In this document: piece by piece, positions 49,837-62,520 of the stretch | Numbering within the stretch: position 1 is the stretch's first letter | Layout of the letters: each line of letters begins with the position of its first letter | Assembly: GCA_029961685.1 (NCBI GenBank) | Contig: JARWKL010000001.1 | Location: 29,028,295-29,092,294, forward strand | Origin: Aristolochia californica | Lineage: Eukaryota > Streptophyta > Magnoliopsida > Piperales > Aristolochiaceae | Reading direction: 5' to 3' | DNA length: 64,000 nt | Made by a program: the position numbers and the translations under genes | Notes under the pieces: model-generated | What the model was told of the DNA's origin: nothing | Databases searched by the model: none | What the model saw: the letters and a program-made list of their open reading frames with translations, nothing else

Positions 49837-51854
49837 AGGCAGGGATTGTTAACTGAGTCTTGACTCCCAATCGATATGTCATTTATTATGGTAATATAGC
49901 CCGTTACGCTTGATAAATCACTTTACAATCATTCATGATCGTTGGGTCAGCTTTTTGTAGATGGGCAAAATAATGGCATGTTTGACTCGGGTAAATATCC
50001 CACCGCACGTTCACTTGAGAATTTAATGAGCGTTTGTTATTCTCTTCAAAATCTATAGATCCATAGGTGATTTGCTTCTTTAACATGTTTAAAACATGCA
50101 AATCCATTTTTTAAGCATGTGTAGAGGAAATCTCTTTCTTATAAAATTCCAACCTATTTGGGTTGAACATTGGAATTTCCCAAACTTGGACAACAAAACT
50201 TTTGTGTTCATTTGTGGTTTGTGAATAAATTTTCTTTACTTACATTTGTTATTTTTTTAAATTTTTTCCGTACATGAACTCCAAAATTTTCATTTTGTTG
50301 TGATCTATTTGCCTTTTATGTTTACGGGATGAAGGGATAGCGAAAACTCAAAGTTTTGTTTTAAGAAAAAAGAGTACATGTATAATGGAAATGCACAATG
50401 CACAAATGTAGAGAGATATAATTCCAAAGAGTTTCTGTAATTTTTAGGGATTGTAAGCTCTTCTTAGTTTTTATATATCAGCTTTTGCACTCGTCGGGAA
50501 AAAGGGGGAGGCAGGGATTTTTAACTGAGTCTTGACTCCCAATCCATATGTCATTTATTATGGTAATATAGCCCGTTACACATGATAAATCACTTTACAA
50601 TCATCCATGATCGTTGGGTCAACTTTTTGTCGATGGGCAAAATAATGGCTTGTTTGACTCGGGTAAATATCCCACCGCACGTTCACTAGAAAATTTAATG
50701 AGTGTTTGGTATTCTCTTCAAAAGCTTTGGATCCATAGGTGATTTGCATCTTTAACATGTTTAAAACATGAAAATCCATTTTTCAAGCATGTGTCGAGGA
50801 AATCTCTTTCTTATAAAATTCCAAGCTGTTAGGGTTGAACTAGTGGAATTTCCCAAACTTGGACAACAAAAATTTTGTGTTCATTTGTGGTGTGTGAATA
50901 AATTTTCTTTACTTACATTTGTTATTGTTTTAAATTTTTTTTCGTACATGAACTCTAAAATTTTCATTTTGTTGTGATCTATTTGCCTTTTTGGTTTACG
51001 GGTTAAAGGGAGAGCGAAAACTCAAAGTTTTGATTTTTGAAAAAAGTGTACATCACAAATTAAAATGCACAGTGAACAAATGGTTAGAGAGATAATTCCA
51101 AAGAGTTTCTGTTTTTTTAGGGATTGTAAGCTTTTCTTTGTTTTTATATATCAGGTTTTGCAATCGTCGGGAAAAAGGGGGAGGCAGGGATTTTTAACTG
51201 AGTCTTGACTCCCAATCCATAAGTCATTTCTTAGGGTAATATCGCCCGTTACGCATTATAAATCACATTACAATCATCCATGATCGTTGGGTCAGCTTTT
51301 TGTAGATGGGCAAAACAATGGCTTGTTTTACTCGGGTAAATATCCACCACAGGTTCAGTTGAGAATTTAATGAGCATTTGTTATTCTCTTCAAAATCTTT
51401 GGATCCATAGGTGATTTGCATCTTTAACAGGTTTAAAGCATGCAAATCCATTTTTTAAGCATGTGTGGAGGAAATCTCTTTCTTATAAAATTCCAAGCTG
51501 TTAGGGTTGAACTAGTGGAATTTCCCAAACTTGGACAACAAAACTTTTGTGTTCATTTGTGGTATATGAATAAATTTTCTTTACTTACATTTGTTATTGT
51601 TTCATATTTTTTCCGTACTTGAACTCCTAAATTTTCATTTTGTTGTGAACTATTTGCCTTTTTGGTTTACGAGATGAAGGGAGAGTGAAAACTCAAAGTT
51701 TTGTTTGAGGAAAAAAAGAGTAAGTGTACAATGGAAATTCACAATGCACAAATGTAGAGAGAGATAATTCCAATGAGTTTCTGCAATTTTTAGGGATTGT
51801 AAGCTCTTCTTTGTTTTTATATATCAGGTTTTTCACTCATCTGGAAAAAGGGGG
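49837..51854. repeat. Subfamily A monomers, second copy of the 37.8-39.8 kb block
   Basis: Monomers start at 49837, 50509 and 51182. They match 37762, 38427 and 39101 at a shift of about 12.08 kb (18 monomers). Shared rarities are catgtataatgg, ttttgcactcgtcggg, gatttttgaaaaaa with tcaaattaaaatgc or acaaattaaaatgc, tttctgttttttta, and tttcatattttttccg with gaactcctaaattttc. Confidence 0.88.
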
Positions 51855-52535
51855 AGGCAGGGATTTTTAACTGAGTTTTGACTCCCAATCCATATGTCGT
51901 TTATTATGGTAATATAGCCTGTTACACAAGATAAATCACTTTACAATCATCCATGATCGTTGGGTCAGCTTTTTGTAGATGGGCAAAATAATGGCATGTT
52001 TGACTCGGTAAATATCCCACCACACGTTCACTTGAGAATTTAATGAGCGTTTGTTATTCTCTTCAAAAGCTATCGATACATAGGTGATTTGCATCTTTAA
52101 CATGTTTAAAACATGCAAATCCATTTTTTAAGCATGTGCTGAGGAAATCTCTTTCTTTTAAAATTCCAAGCTGTTGGAGTTGAACTAGTGGAATTTCCCA
52201 AACTTGGACAACAAAACTTTTGTGTTCATTTGTGGTGTGTGAATAAATTTTCTTTACTTACATTTGTTATTGTTTTAAATTCTATCCATTCATAAACTCT
52301 AAAATTTTAAGTTTGTTGTGGTCTATTTTCCTTTTATTTTATTTTTTTGTTTACAAGATGAAGGGAAAATGATAACTCAAGTTTTGATTGACAAAAAAAG
52401 TATACATCTAAAATGGAAATGTACAATGTACAAATGTAGAGAAAGATAATTCCAAAAAGTGTTTGTAATTTTTAGGGATTGTAAACTCTTTTTATTTTTT
52501 ATATATTAGCTTCTGCAATCGTCGAAAAAAGGGAG
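51855..52535. repeat. Hybrid monomer at the subfamily A / subfamily B boundary
   Basis: The first ~410 bp is the A variant of the 17701 and 39773 monomers (acaagataaatc, tatcgatacatagg, ttgttttaaat). From about 52265 the sequence is B: tctatccattcataaactctaaaattt, ttccttttattttatttttttgtttacaag, ataactcaagttttgattgac, aagtatacatc. It is 681 bp long. The switch is abrupt, with no foreign DNA at the junction. Confidence 0.88.
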
Positions 52536-53888
52536 AGGCGGGGGATTTTTAAACGAGGGTTGACTCCCAATCCATAAGTCACTCCTTACAAAAATATAGC
52601 CCTTTACGCTGATAAATCACTTTACAATGATCTATGATCACTAGGTCTGCTTTTTGTAGATGGGAAAAATAATGCCTTGTTTGACTCGTGTAAATATCCC
52701 ACCGCACGGTCACTTGAGAATTTAATGTTATTCTCTTTAAATAGTTTGGATCCATAGGTCATTTGTATCTTTAACATGTTTCAAGCATGCATATCAATTT
52801 TTTAAAACATGTGTAGAAAAATCTCTTTCTTATAAAATTTCGAGCTATTAGGGTTGATCAAGAGGAATAACCCAAACTTGGACAACAAAACTATTGTGTT
52901 GATTTGTGGTGTGTGAATAAATTTTCTGTACTTACATTTGTTTATTGCTTTAAATTATTTCCATACATAAACTCTAAAATTTTCATTTTGTGGTGATGTA
53001 TTTGCCATTTATCTCTTTTTTTTTGTATACAAGATGAAGGGAAAGTGAAAACTCAAGTTTTTATTTAAGAAAAAAGTATACATCTAAAATTTAAATGCAC
53101 AATGCAAAAATATAGAGAGAGATAATTCCAAAAAGTGTCTGTAATTTTTAGGGATTGTAAACTGTTTTTAGTTTTTATATATCAGGTTTTGCAATTGTCA
53201 GGAAAAGGGGGAGACGAGGGATTTTTAACTGAGTGTTGACTCCCAATCCATAAGTCATTCCTAACAAAAATATAGCCCGTTATGTACAATAAATCACTTT
53301 ACAATCAGCTATTATCGTTAGGTCAGCTTTTTTTAAATGGGCAAAATAAAAGCTTGGTTGACTCGGGTAAATATCCCAATGCACATCAATTGAGAATTTA
53401 ATGTTATTCTCTTTGAAAGGTTTGGATCCATAGGTCATTTGCATCTTTAACATGTTTCAAGCATGCATATCTGTTTTTTAAAACATGTGCAGAAAAATCT
53501 CTTTCTTATAAAATCCCAAGGTATTAGGGTTGAATTAGTGGAATTACCCAAACTTGGATAACAAAACTTTTGGGTTCATTTGTGGTGTGTAAATAAATTT
53601 TATTTTCTTACATTTTTTCATTGCTTTAAATTCTTTCCATGTATAAACTATAAAATTTTCATTTTGTTGAGATCTATTTGCCTTTTATTTCTTTTTTTTT
53701 TTGTTTACGAGATGAAGGGAAATTAAAAACTTGTGTTTTGATTTAAGAAAAAGTATACATCTAAAATGGAAATGCACAATGAAAAAATTTAAAGAGAGAT
53801 AATTCAAAAAAGTGTTTGTAATTTTTAGGGATTGTAAACTCTTTTTAGTTTTTATATATCAGGTTCTTCAATCGTCGGGGAAAGGGGG

Positions 53889-55075
53889 AGGTGGTGGATT
53901 TTTAACAGGGTGTTGACTCCCAATCCATAAGTCATTCCTTAAAAAAATATAGCCCATTACGCAAGATAAATCACTTTACAATCATCTAAGATCGTTAATT
54001 CAGCTTTTTGTAAATGGGCAAAATATTGGCTTGTTTGACTCGGGTAAATATCCCATCGCACGTTCACTTGAGAATTTAAAGTTATTCTCTTTAAAAGGTT
54101 TGGATCCATAGGTCATTTGAATCTTTAACATGTTTCAAGCATGCATATCCATTTTTTAAAACACGTATAGAAAAATTTCTTTCTTATAAAATTCCAAGCT
54201 ATGAGGGTTGAACTAGTGGAATTTCACAAACTTGGATAACAAAACTTTTGTGTTTATTTCTGGCGTGTGAGTAAATTTTCTTTACATACATTTGTTCATT
54301 GCTTTAAATTCTTTCCATACATCAACTCTAAAATTTTCATTTTGTTGTGATCTATTTGCCTTTTATATCTTTTTTTTTTTGTTTACGAGATGAAGGGAAA
54401 GTGAAAACTCAAGTTTTGATTTAAGAAAAAAGTATACATCTAAAATGGAAATGCACAATGAAAAAATGTAGAGAGAGATAATTCCAAAAAGTTTCTATAA
54501 TTTTTAAGGATTATAAACTCTTTTTATTTTATATTTATCAGGTTCTCCAATCGTGTAAATATCACACCGCACGTTCACTTGAGAATTTAATGTTATTCAC
54601 TTTAAAAGGTTTGGATCCATAGGTCATTTGCATCTTTAACATGTTTCAAGCATGCATATCCATTTTCTAAAACATGTATAGAAAAATCTCTTTCTTATAA
54701 AATTCCTAGCTATTAGGGTTGAACTAGTGGATTTTCCCAAAATTGGATAACAAAACTTTTGTGTTCATTTGTGTCGTGTGAATAAATTTTCATTACTTAC
54801 ATTTCTTTATCACTTTATATTCTTTCCATACATAAACTTTAAAACTTTTATTTTGTTGTGATCTATTTTCCTTTTGTCTCTTTTTTTTGTTAACGAGATG
54901 AAGGGAAAGTGAAACCTCAAATTTTGATTTAAGAAAAAAGTATAAATCTAAAAAGGAAATTCACAATGAACAAATGTAGTGAGAGATAATTCCAAAAAGT
55001 GTCTATAATTTTTAGGGATTTTAAACTCTTTTTAGTTTTTAAATATCAGGTTCTGCAATCGTCGGGAAAAGGGGG
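53889..55075. repeat. Full B monomer fused to a truncated one
   Basis: At 54551-54556 ccaatcgt of the monomer end runs directly into gtaaatatcacaccgcacg, phase ~150 of the next monomer. The purine tract and the first ~160 bp are missing. The four bases tcgt are shared by both parental sites (caatcgtcggg and gactcgtgtaaat), suggesting a microhomology deletion. Confidence 0.9.
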
Positions 55076-55556
55076 AGGCGGGGGAGTTTTAACTGAGTGT
55101 TGCTCCCAATCCATAAGTCATTCCTTACAAAAATATAGCCGATTACGCATGATAAATTACTTTACAATCATCTATGATCGTTAGGTTAGCTTTATGTAAA
55201 TGGGCAAAATAATGGCTTGTTTGATTGGGGTAAATATCCCACCGTGCGTTCACTTGAGAATTTAATGTTATTCTCTATAAAAGGTTTGGATCCATAGGAC
55301 ATTTGCATCTTTAACATGTTTCAAGTAAGCATATCTACTTTTTAAAACATGTGTAGAAAAATCACTTTCTTATAAAATCTCGCGCAATTAGGGTTTGAAT
55401 TAGTGGAATTACCCAGACTTGGATAACAAAACTTTTGTGTTCAATTGTGGTGTTTGAATAAATTTTCTTTGCATACATTTTTTCATTGCTTTAAATTCTT
55501 TCCATCCATAAACTATAAAATTTTCATTTTGTTGAGATGTATTTGCCTTTTATCTC

Positions 55557-55575
55557 TTTTTTTTTTTTTTTTTTT
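55557..55575 (+). repeat. Expanded T run in the B-specific T tract
   Basis: Nineteen consecutive T follow tatctc. The same site in other B monomers has about 7-11 T, and subfamily A has only ctttttggtttac. It behaves as a mononucleotide microsatellite inside the satellite monomer. Confidence 0.85.
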
Positions 55576-57776
55576 ACGAGATGAAGGAAAAGTAAAAACT
55601 CTAGCTTTGATTTAAGAAAAAAGTATACATCTAAAATGGAAATGCACAATGAAAAACTATAGAGAGAGATAATTCCAAAAAATGTTTGTAATTTTTAGGG
55701 ATTGTAAAACCTTTTTTTTTGTATGTATCTAGTTCTGCAATCGTCAATAAAAGGGGGAGGCGGTGGATTTTTAACTGAGTGTTGACTCCCAATCCATAAG
55801 TCATTCCTTACAAAAATATAGCCCATTACGCATGATAAATCACTTTAAAATCTATGATATTTAAGTTAGCTTTTTGTAAGTGGGCCAAATAATGGCTTGT
55901 TTGACTCGGGTAAATATCCCCCTGCACGTTCACTTGAGAATTTAATGTTATTCTCTTTAAAAGGTATGGATCCATAGGTCATTTTCATCTTTAACATGTT
56001 TCAACCATGCATATCCATTTTTTAAAACATACGTACAGAAAATCTCTTTTTTATAAAATTCTGAGACATTAGGGTTGAACTAGTGGAATTTCCCAAACTT
56101 GGGTAACAACACTTTTGTGTTCATTTGTGGTGTGCGAATAAATTTTCTTTCTTACATTTGTTTATCGCTTTAAATTATTTCCATACATAAACTCTAAAAC
56201 AGTCATTTGGTTGTTATCTATTTGCCTGTTATCTCTTTTTTTTGTTAACGAGATGAAGGGAACTTGAGAACTCAAGTTTTGATTTCGGAAAAAAGCATAC
56301 ATATAAAATGGAAATGCCCAATGCACCAATGTAGAAAGAGATAATTCTAAAAAGTGCCAGTAATTTTTAGGGATTGTAAACTCTTTTTAGTTTTTATATA
56401 TCGGGTTCAGCAATCGTCGAAAAAAGGGTGAGGTGGGGGATTTTTAACTGAGTGTTGTCTCCCTATCCATAAGACATTCCTTAAAAAAATATATCCCGTT
56501 ACACATGATAAATCACTATACATATGCTCATTAGGTCAGCTTTTTTTAAATGGGCAAAATAATGGCTTGTTTAACTCGGGTAAATATCCCACCGCAAGTT
56601 CACTTGAGTATTTAATGTTATTATCTTTGAAAGGTTTGGATCCATAGGTCAATTGTATCTTTAACATGTTTCAAGCATTCATATCCATTTTTTAAAATAA
56701 TTGTAGAAAAATCTCTTTCTTATAAAATTCCGAGCTAATAGGGTAGAACTAGTGAAATTTCTCAAACTTGGATATTGAAATTTTTGTTTTCATTTGTCGT
56801 GTGTGAAAAAAAATTTCTTTACTTACATTTGTTTATTTCTTTAAATTTTTTCCATGCATAAATTCTAAAATTTTCATTTTGTTGTGATCTATTTGCCTTT
56901 TATCTCTTTTTTTTGTTTAGAAGATGAAGGGAAAGTGAAAACTCAAGTTTTGATTTAAGAAAAAAGTATACATCTAAAATGGAAATGCACAAGGCACAAA
57001 TTCAAAGAGAAATAATTCAAAAAAATGTTTGTAATTTTTAGGGATTGTAAACACTTTTTAGTTTTTATATATCTGGTTCTGCAATCGTCGGGAAAAGGGG
57101 GAGGCGGGGGATTTTTAATTGAGTGTTGATACCCTTTCCATAAGTCATTCCATACAAAAGTGTACCCCGTTACGCATTATATATCACTTTACGATCGTCC
57201 ATGATCGTTAGGTCAGCTTTTTGTAAATGGGCAAAATAATGGCTTGTTTGACTCGGGTAAATATCCCACCGCACATTCCCTTGAGAATTTAATGTTACTC
57301 TCTTTAAATGGTTTGGATCCATAGGTCATTTGCATCTTTAAAATGTTTCAAGCATGCATATCCAATTTTTAAAACATAGGTAGAAAAATCTCCTTCTTTT
57401 AAAATTTCGAGCTATTATGGTTGAACTAGTGGTATTTCCCAAACTTGAATAACAAAACTTTTGTGTTCATTTGTGGTGGGTGAATAAATTTTCTTTACTT
57501 ACATTTGTTCATTGCTTTAAATTCTTTCCATCCATAAACTATAAAATTTTCATTTTGTTGAGATCTATTTGCCTTTTACCCCTTTTTTTGTTTACGAGAT
57601 GAAGGGAAAGTGAAAACTCAAGTTTTGATTAAAGAAAAAAGTATACAACTGAAATGGAAATGCACAATGCACAAATGTAGATAGAGATAATTCCAAAAAG
57701 TGTCTGAAATTTTTAGGGTTTGTACACTCTTTTTAGTTTTCTTATATAAGGTTCTACAATCGTTGGGAAAAGGGGG

Positions 57777-58537
57777 AGGTGGGGGATATTTAACTGAGTG
57801 TTGACTCCCAGTCCATATGTCATTCCTTAAAAAAATATAGCCCGTGACGCATGATAAATCACTTTACAATCATCTATGGTCGTTAGGAATGACTTATGGT
57901 AAAAATAATGACTTTTTAGGGATTTTAAAATCTTTTTTTTATATATATATCTGGTTCTGCAATCGTTGAGAAAAGGGGGAGGAGTTGGATTTTTAACTGA
58001 GTGTTGACTCGGGTAAATTACCCACCGCACGTTCACTTGAGAATTTAATGTTATTCTATTTAAAAGGTTTGGATCCATAGGTCATTTGCAACTTTAACAT
58101 GTTTCAAGCATGCATATCTATTTTTTAAAACATATGTAGAAAAATATCTTTCTTATAAAATTCTGTGCTATTAGGGTTGAACTAGTGGAATTTCCCTAAC
58201 TTGGATAACTAAAATTTTGTGTTCATTTGTGGTGGGTGAATAAATTTTCTTCCTTCCAATTCTTTATTTCTTTAAATTCTTTCCATACATAAACTCTAAA
58301 ATTTTCAATTTGTTGTTATCTATTTGGCTTTTATCTCTTTTTTTTTTATTGTTTACGAGATGAAGGGATAGTGAAAACTCAAGTTTTGATTTAAGAAAAA
58401 ATTATACATCTAAAATGGAAATGCACAATACACAAATGTAGAAAGAGATAATTCCAAAAAGTTCCTATAATTTTTAGGGATTGTAAACTCTTTTAAGTTT
58501 TTATATATCAGGTTTTGCAATCGTCGGGAAAAGGGGG
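57777..58537. repeat. Two rearranged B monomers with a small inverted segment
   Basis: The monomer beginning 57777 is normal to gatcgttag at 57886, then reads ggaatgacttatgg (57886-57899). That is the exact reverse complement of ccataagtcattcc, found ~80 bp earlier in B monomers. It continues taaaaataatgac, then jumps to tttttagggatttt at about 57914. A new boundary follows at 57980. At 58004-58010 ttgactc joins phase ~35 to phase ~145 (gggtaaatt), removing over 100 bp. Lengths are 203 and 558 bp instead of ~676. Confidence 0.88.
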
Positions 58538-61500
58538 AGGCGGGGGATTTTTAACTGGGTGTTGACTCCATATCCATAAGTCATTCCTTAAAAAAATATA
58601 GCCCATTACGCATGATAAATAACTTTACATTCATCCATGATCGTTAAGTCAGCTTTTTGTAAATGGGCTAAGTAATGGCTTGTTTGACTCGTGTAAATAT
58701 CCCAATGCACGTTCACTTGAGATGTTAATGCTATTCTCTTTAAAAGGTTTGGATCCATTGGTCTATTGCATCTTTAACATGTTTCAAGCATGCATATCAA
58801 TTTTTTAAAACATGTGTAGAAAAATCTCTTTCGTATAAAATTCCGAGCTAATAGGGTAAAACTAGTGGTATTTCCAAACTTGGAAAATGAAATTTTTGTG
58901 TTCATTTGTTGTGTGTGAAAAAATTTTGTTTACTTACATTTTTTTATTGCTTAAAATTCTTTCCATAAATAAACTCTAAAGTTTTCATTTTGTTGTGATA
59001 TATTTGCCTTTTATCTTTTTTTTTAACTTAGAAGATGCAGGGAAAGTGAAACCTCAAGTTTTGATTTAAGAAAAATATATACATATAAAATGGAAATGCC
59101 CAATGCACCAATGTAGAGAGAGATAATTCCAAAAAGTGTTTGTAATTTTTTGGGATTGTAAACTTTTTTTAGTTTTTATATATCAGGTTCTGCAATCATC
59201 GGGAAAAGGGGGGGGGAGGATTTTTAACTGAGTGTTGACACCCATTCCATAAGTCATTTATTAGAAAAATATAGCCCATTACGGATGATAAATCACTTTA
59301 CAATCATCTATGATCGTTAGGTCAGCTTTTTTTATATGGGCAAAATGATAGCTTGTTTGACTGGGGTAAATATCCCATTGCAGGTTCACTTGTGAATTTA
59401 ATGTTATTCTCTTTAAAACGTTTGGATCCATAGGTCATTTACATCTTCAACATGTTTCAAGCATGCATATCCATTTTTTAAAATATGTGTAGAAAAATCT
59501 CCTTCTTTTAAAATTCCGAGCAATTACGGTTGAACTAGTGGAATTTCCCAAACTTGAATAACAAAACTTTTTTTTTTCATTTGTGGTGGGTGAATAAATT
59601 TTCTTTACTTACATTTGTTCATTTCTTTAAATTCTTTCCATCCATAAACTGTAAAATTTTCCTTTTTGTTGAGATCTATTTGCCTTTTATCTCTTTTTTT
59701 TTGTTTATGAGATGAAGGGAAAGTGAAAACTCAAGTTTTGATTTAAGAAAAAAGTATAGATCTAAAATGGAAATTCACAATGCAAAAACGTAGAGAGAGA
59801 TAATTCCCAAAAGTGTCTGTAATTTTTAGGGTTTGAAAACTCTTTTTAGTTTTTATATATAAGGTTCTACAATCGTTGGGAAAAGGGGGAGGCGGGGGAT
59901 AGTTAACTGAGTGTTGACTCCCACTCCATAAGTCATTCCTTAAACAAATATAGCCTGTGACGCATGATAAATCACTTTACAATCATCTATGATCGTTAGG
60001 TTAGCTTTTTGTCTATGGGCAAAAACATGGCTTGTTTGACTCGGGTAAATATCCACCGCACGTTCAGTTGAGAATTTAATGTTTTACTCTTTGAAAGGTT
60101 TGGATCCATAGGTCATTTGCATCTTTAACATGTTTCAAGCATGCATATCCATTTTTTAAAACATGTATAGAAAAATCTCTTTCTTATAAAATTCCGAGCT
60201 AATAGGGTTGAACTAGTGAAATTTCCCAAACTTTGATAACAAAACTTTTGTGTTCATTTGTGGTGTATGAATAAATTTTCTTTACTTACATTTGTTTATT
60301 GCTATAAATTCTTGCCATACATAAACACTAAGATTTTCAGTTTGTTGTGATTTATTTGCCTTTTATCACTTTGTTTTGTTTACAAGATGAAGGGAAAGTG
60401 AAAACTCAAGTTTGGATTTAAGAAAAACGTATACATCTAAAATGGAAATGCACAGTGCACCAATGTAGAGAGAGATAATTCCAAAAAGTGTTTGTAATTT
60501 TTTGGGATTGTAAACTCTTTTTTGTTTTTATATATCAGGTTCTGAAATATTCGGGAAAAGGTAGAGACTAGGATTTTTAACTGAGTATTGTCTCCCAACC
60601 CATAAGTTATTCTTTACGAAAATATAGCCCATTACGCATGATAAATCACTTTACAATCATCTATGATCGTTAGGTCAACATTTTTTAAATGGGCAAAATA
60701 ATGGTTGTTGGACTCGGGCAAATATCATACCGCACGTTCACTTGAGAATTTAATGTTATTCGCTTTAAAAGGTTTGGATCCACAGGTCATTTGCATGTTT
60801 AACTTGTTTCAAGCATGCAAATTCATTTTTAAAAAAATGTGCAGAAAAATCATTTTCTTATAAAATTCCGAGCTACTATGGTTGAAGTAATGGAATTTCC
60901 CAAACTTGGATAAAAAAACTTTTGTGTTCATTTGTGGTATGTGAATAAATTTTCTTTAATTACATTTGTTTATTGCTTTATATTCATTGCATACATAAAG
61001 TCTAAAATTTTCATTTCATTTTGATCTATTTATCTTTTATCTCCTTTTTTTATTCACGAGATGAAGGGAAAGTGAAAACTCAAGTTTTAATTAAAGAAAA
61101 AAGTATACATCTAAAATATAAATGCAGAATGGACAAATGTAGAGAGAGATAATCCCAAAACGTTTCTATAAATTTTAGGGATTATAAACTCTTTTTAATT
61201 TTTATTTATCAGGTATTACAATCGTCGAGAACAGGGGGAGGCTAGGGATTTTTAACTGAGTGTTGACTCCCAATCCATCTGTCATTCCTTAGAAAAATAC
61301 AGCCCATTACGCAGGATAAATCACATTACAATCATCTATGATCGTTAGGTCAGCTTTTTTTAAATGGGCATAATAATGGCCTGATTGACTCGTGTAAATA
61401 TCCCACCGCACGTTCATTTCAGAATTTAATGTTATTCTCTTTAAAAGGTTTGGATCCATAGGACAGTTGCATCTTTAACATGTATCAAGCATGCATATCT

Positions 61501-62499
61501 ATTTTTTAAAACATGTGTAGAAAAATCACTTTCTTATAAAATCCCGAGCTATTAGGGTTGAATTAGTGGAATGACTTGGATAACAAAACGTTTGTGTTTA
61601 TTCGTGGTGTGTGAAGAAATTTTCTTTTCTTACATTTGTTCATTGCTTTAAATTCTTTCCATCCATAAACTATAAAATGTTCATTTTTTTGAGATCGATT
61701 TGCCTTTTATCTCTTTTTTTTTTATGAGATGAAGGGAAAGTAAAAACTCAAGTTTTAATTTAATAAAAAAGTATACATCTAAAATGGAAATGCACAATGA
61801 TAAAATTTAGAGAGAGATAATTTCGAAAAGTGTTTGTAATTTTTAGGGATTGTAAACACTTTTTAGTTTTTATATACCACGTTTTGCAATGTTTGGGAAA
61901 AGGGGGAAGCGGTGGATTTTTAACAGAGTGTTGACTCCCAATCCATAAGTCATTCCTTACAAACATATAGCCCATTATGCATGATAAATCACTTTACAAT
62001 CATCTGTGTTCGTTAGGTCAGCTTTTTGTAAATCGGCAAAAATAATGGCATGTTTGACTCGAGTAAATATCCCACCGCAATTTCACTTGAGAATTTAATG
62101 TTATTTTCTTTAAAAGGTTTGGATCCATAGGTCATTTGAATCTTTGACATGTTTCAAGCATGCATATCCATTTTTTAAAACATGTTTACAGAAATCTTTT
62201 TCTTATAAAATTCCGAGCTATTAGGGTTGAACTAGTGGAATTTCCGAAACTTAGATAACAAAACTTTTGTGTTCATTTGTGGTGTGTGAATAAATTTTCT
62301 TTCTTTCATTTTTTTATTTCTTTAAATTTTTTCCATAGATAAACTCTAAAATTTTCATTTTGTTGTTATCTATATGCCTTTTATCCCTTTTTTTGATTAC
62401 GAGATGAAGGGAAACTGAAAACTCAAATTTTGATTTAAGAAAAAAATATACATCTGAAATGGAAAAGCATAATGAACAAATGTAGAGAGAGATAATTCC

Positions 62500-62520
62500 G
62501 AAAAGTGCCAGTAAACCCTT
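62500..62520. repeat. 15 bp deletion in a B monomer
   Basis: The sequence gtgccagtaaacccttttta replaces the usual gtaatttttagggattgtaaactcttttta, so most of tttttagggattgta is gone. This accounts for the short 659 bp spacing between the 61907 and 62566 boundaries. Confidence 0.8.

Noticed and set aside
1..52264. A recurring minus-strand open frame of about 60-97 codons in most A monomers (for example 3424-3627, 41861-42064, 17110-17403)
   Set aside because: It repeats with the satellite period and is broken or shifted by the one-base type-b deletion. It has no recognisable domain or start context, and its ends change with each small indel. It is best read as satellite sequence without a stop, not a gene family.
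54999..55184. Single open frame of 61 codons with a glycine run in subfamily B
   Set aside because: The glycines come from the purine tract read through the monomer boundary; neighbouring B monomers do not keep the frame.
57886..57899. Evidence of an array-scale inversion
   Set aside because: Only 14 bases are inverted; monomers on both sides remain in the same orientation.
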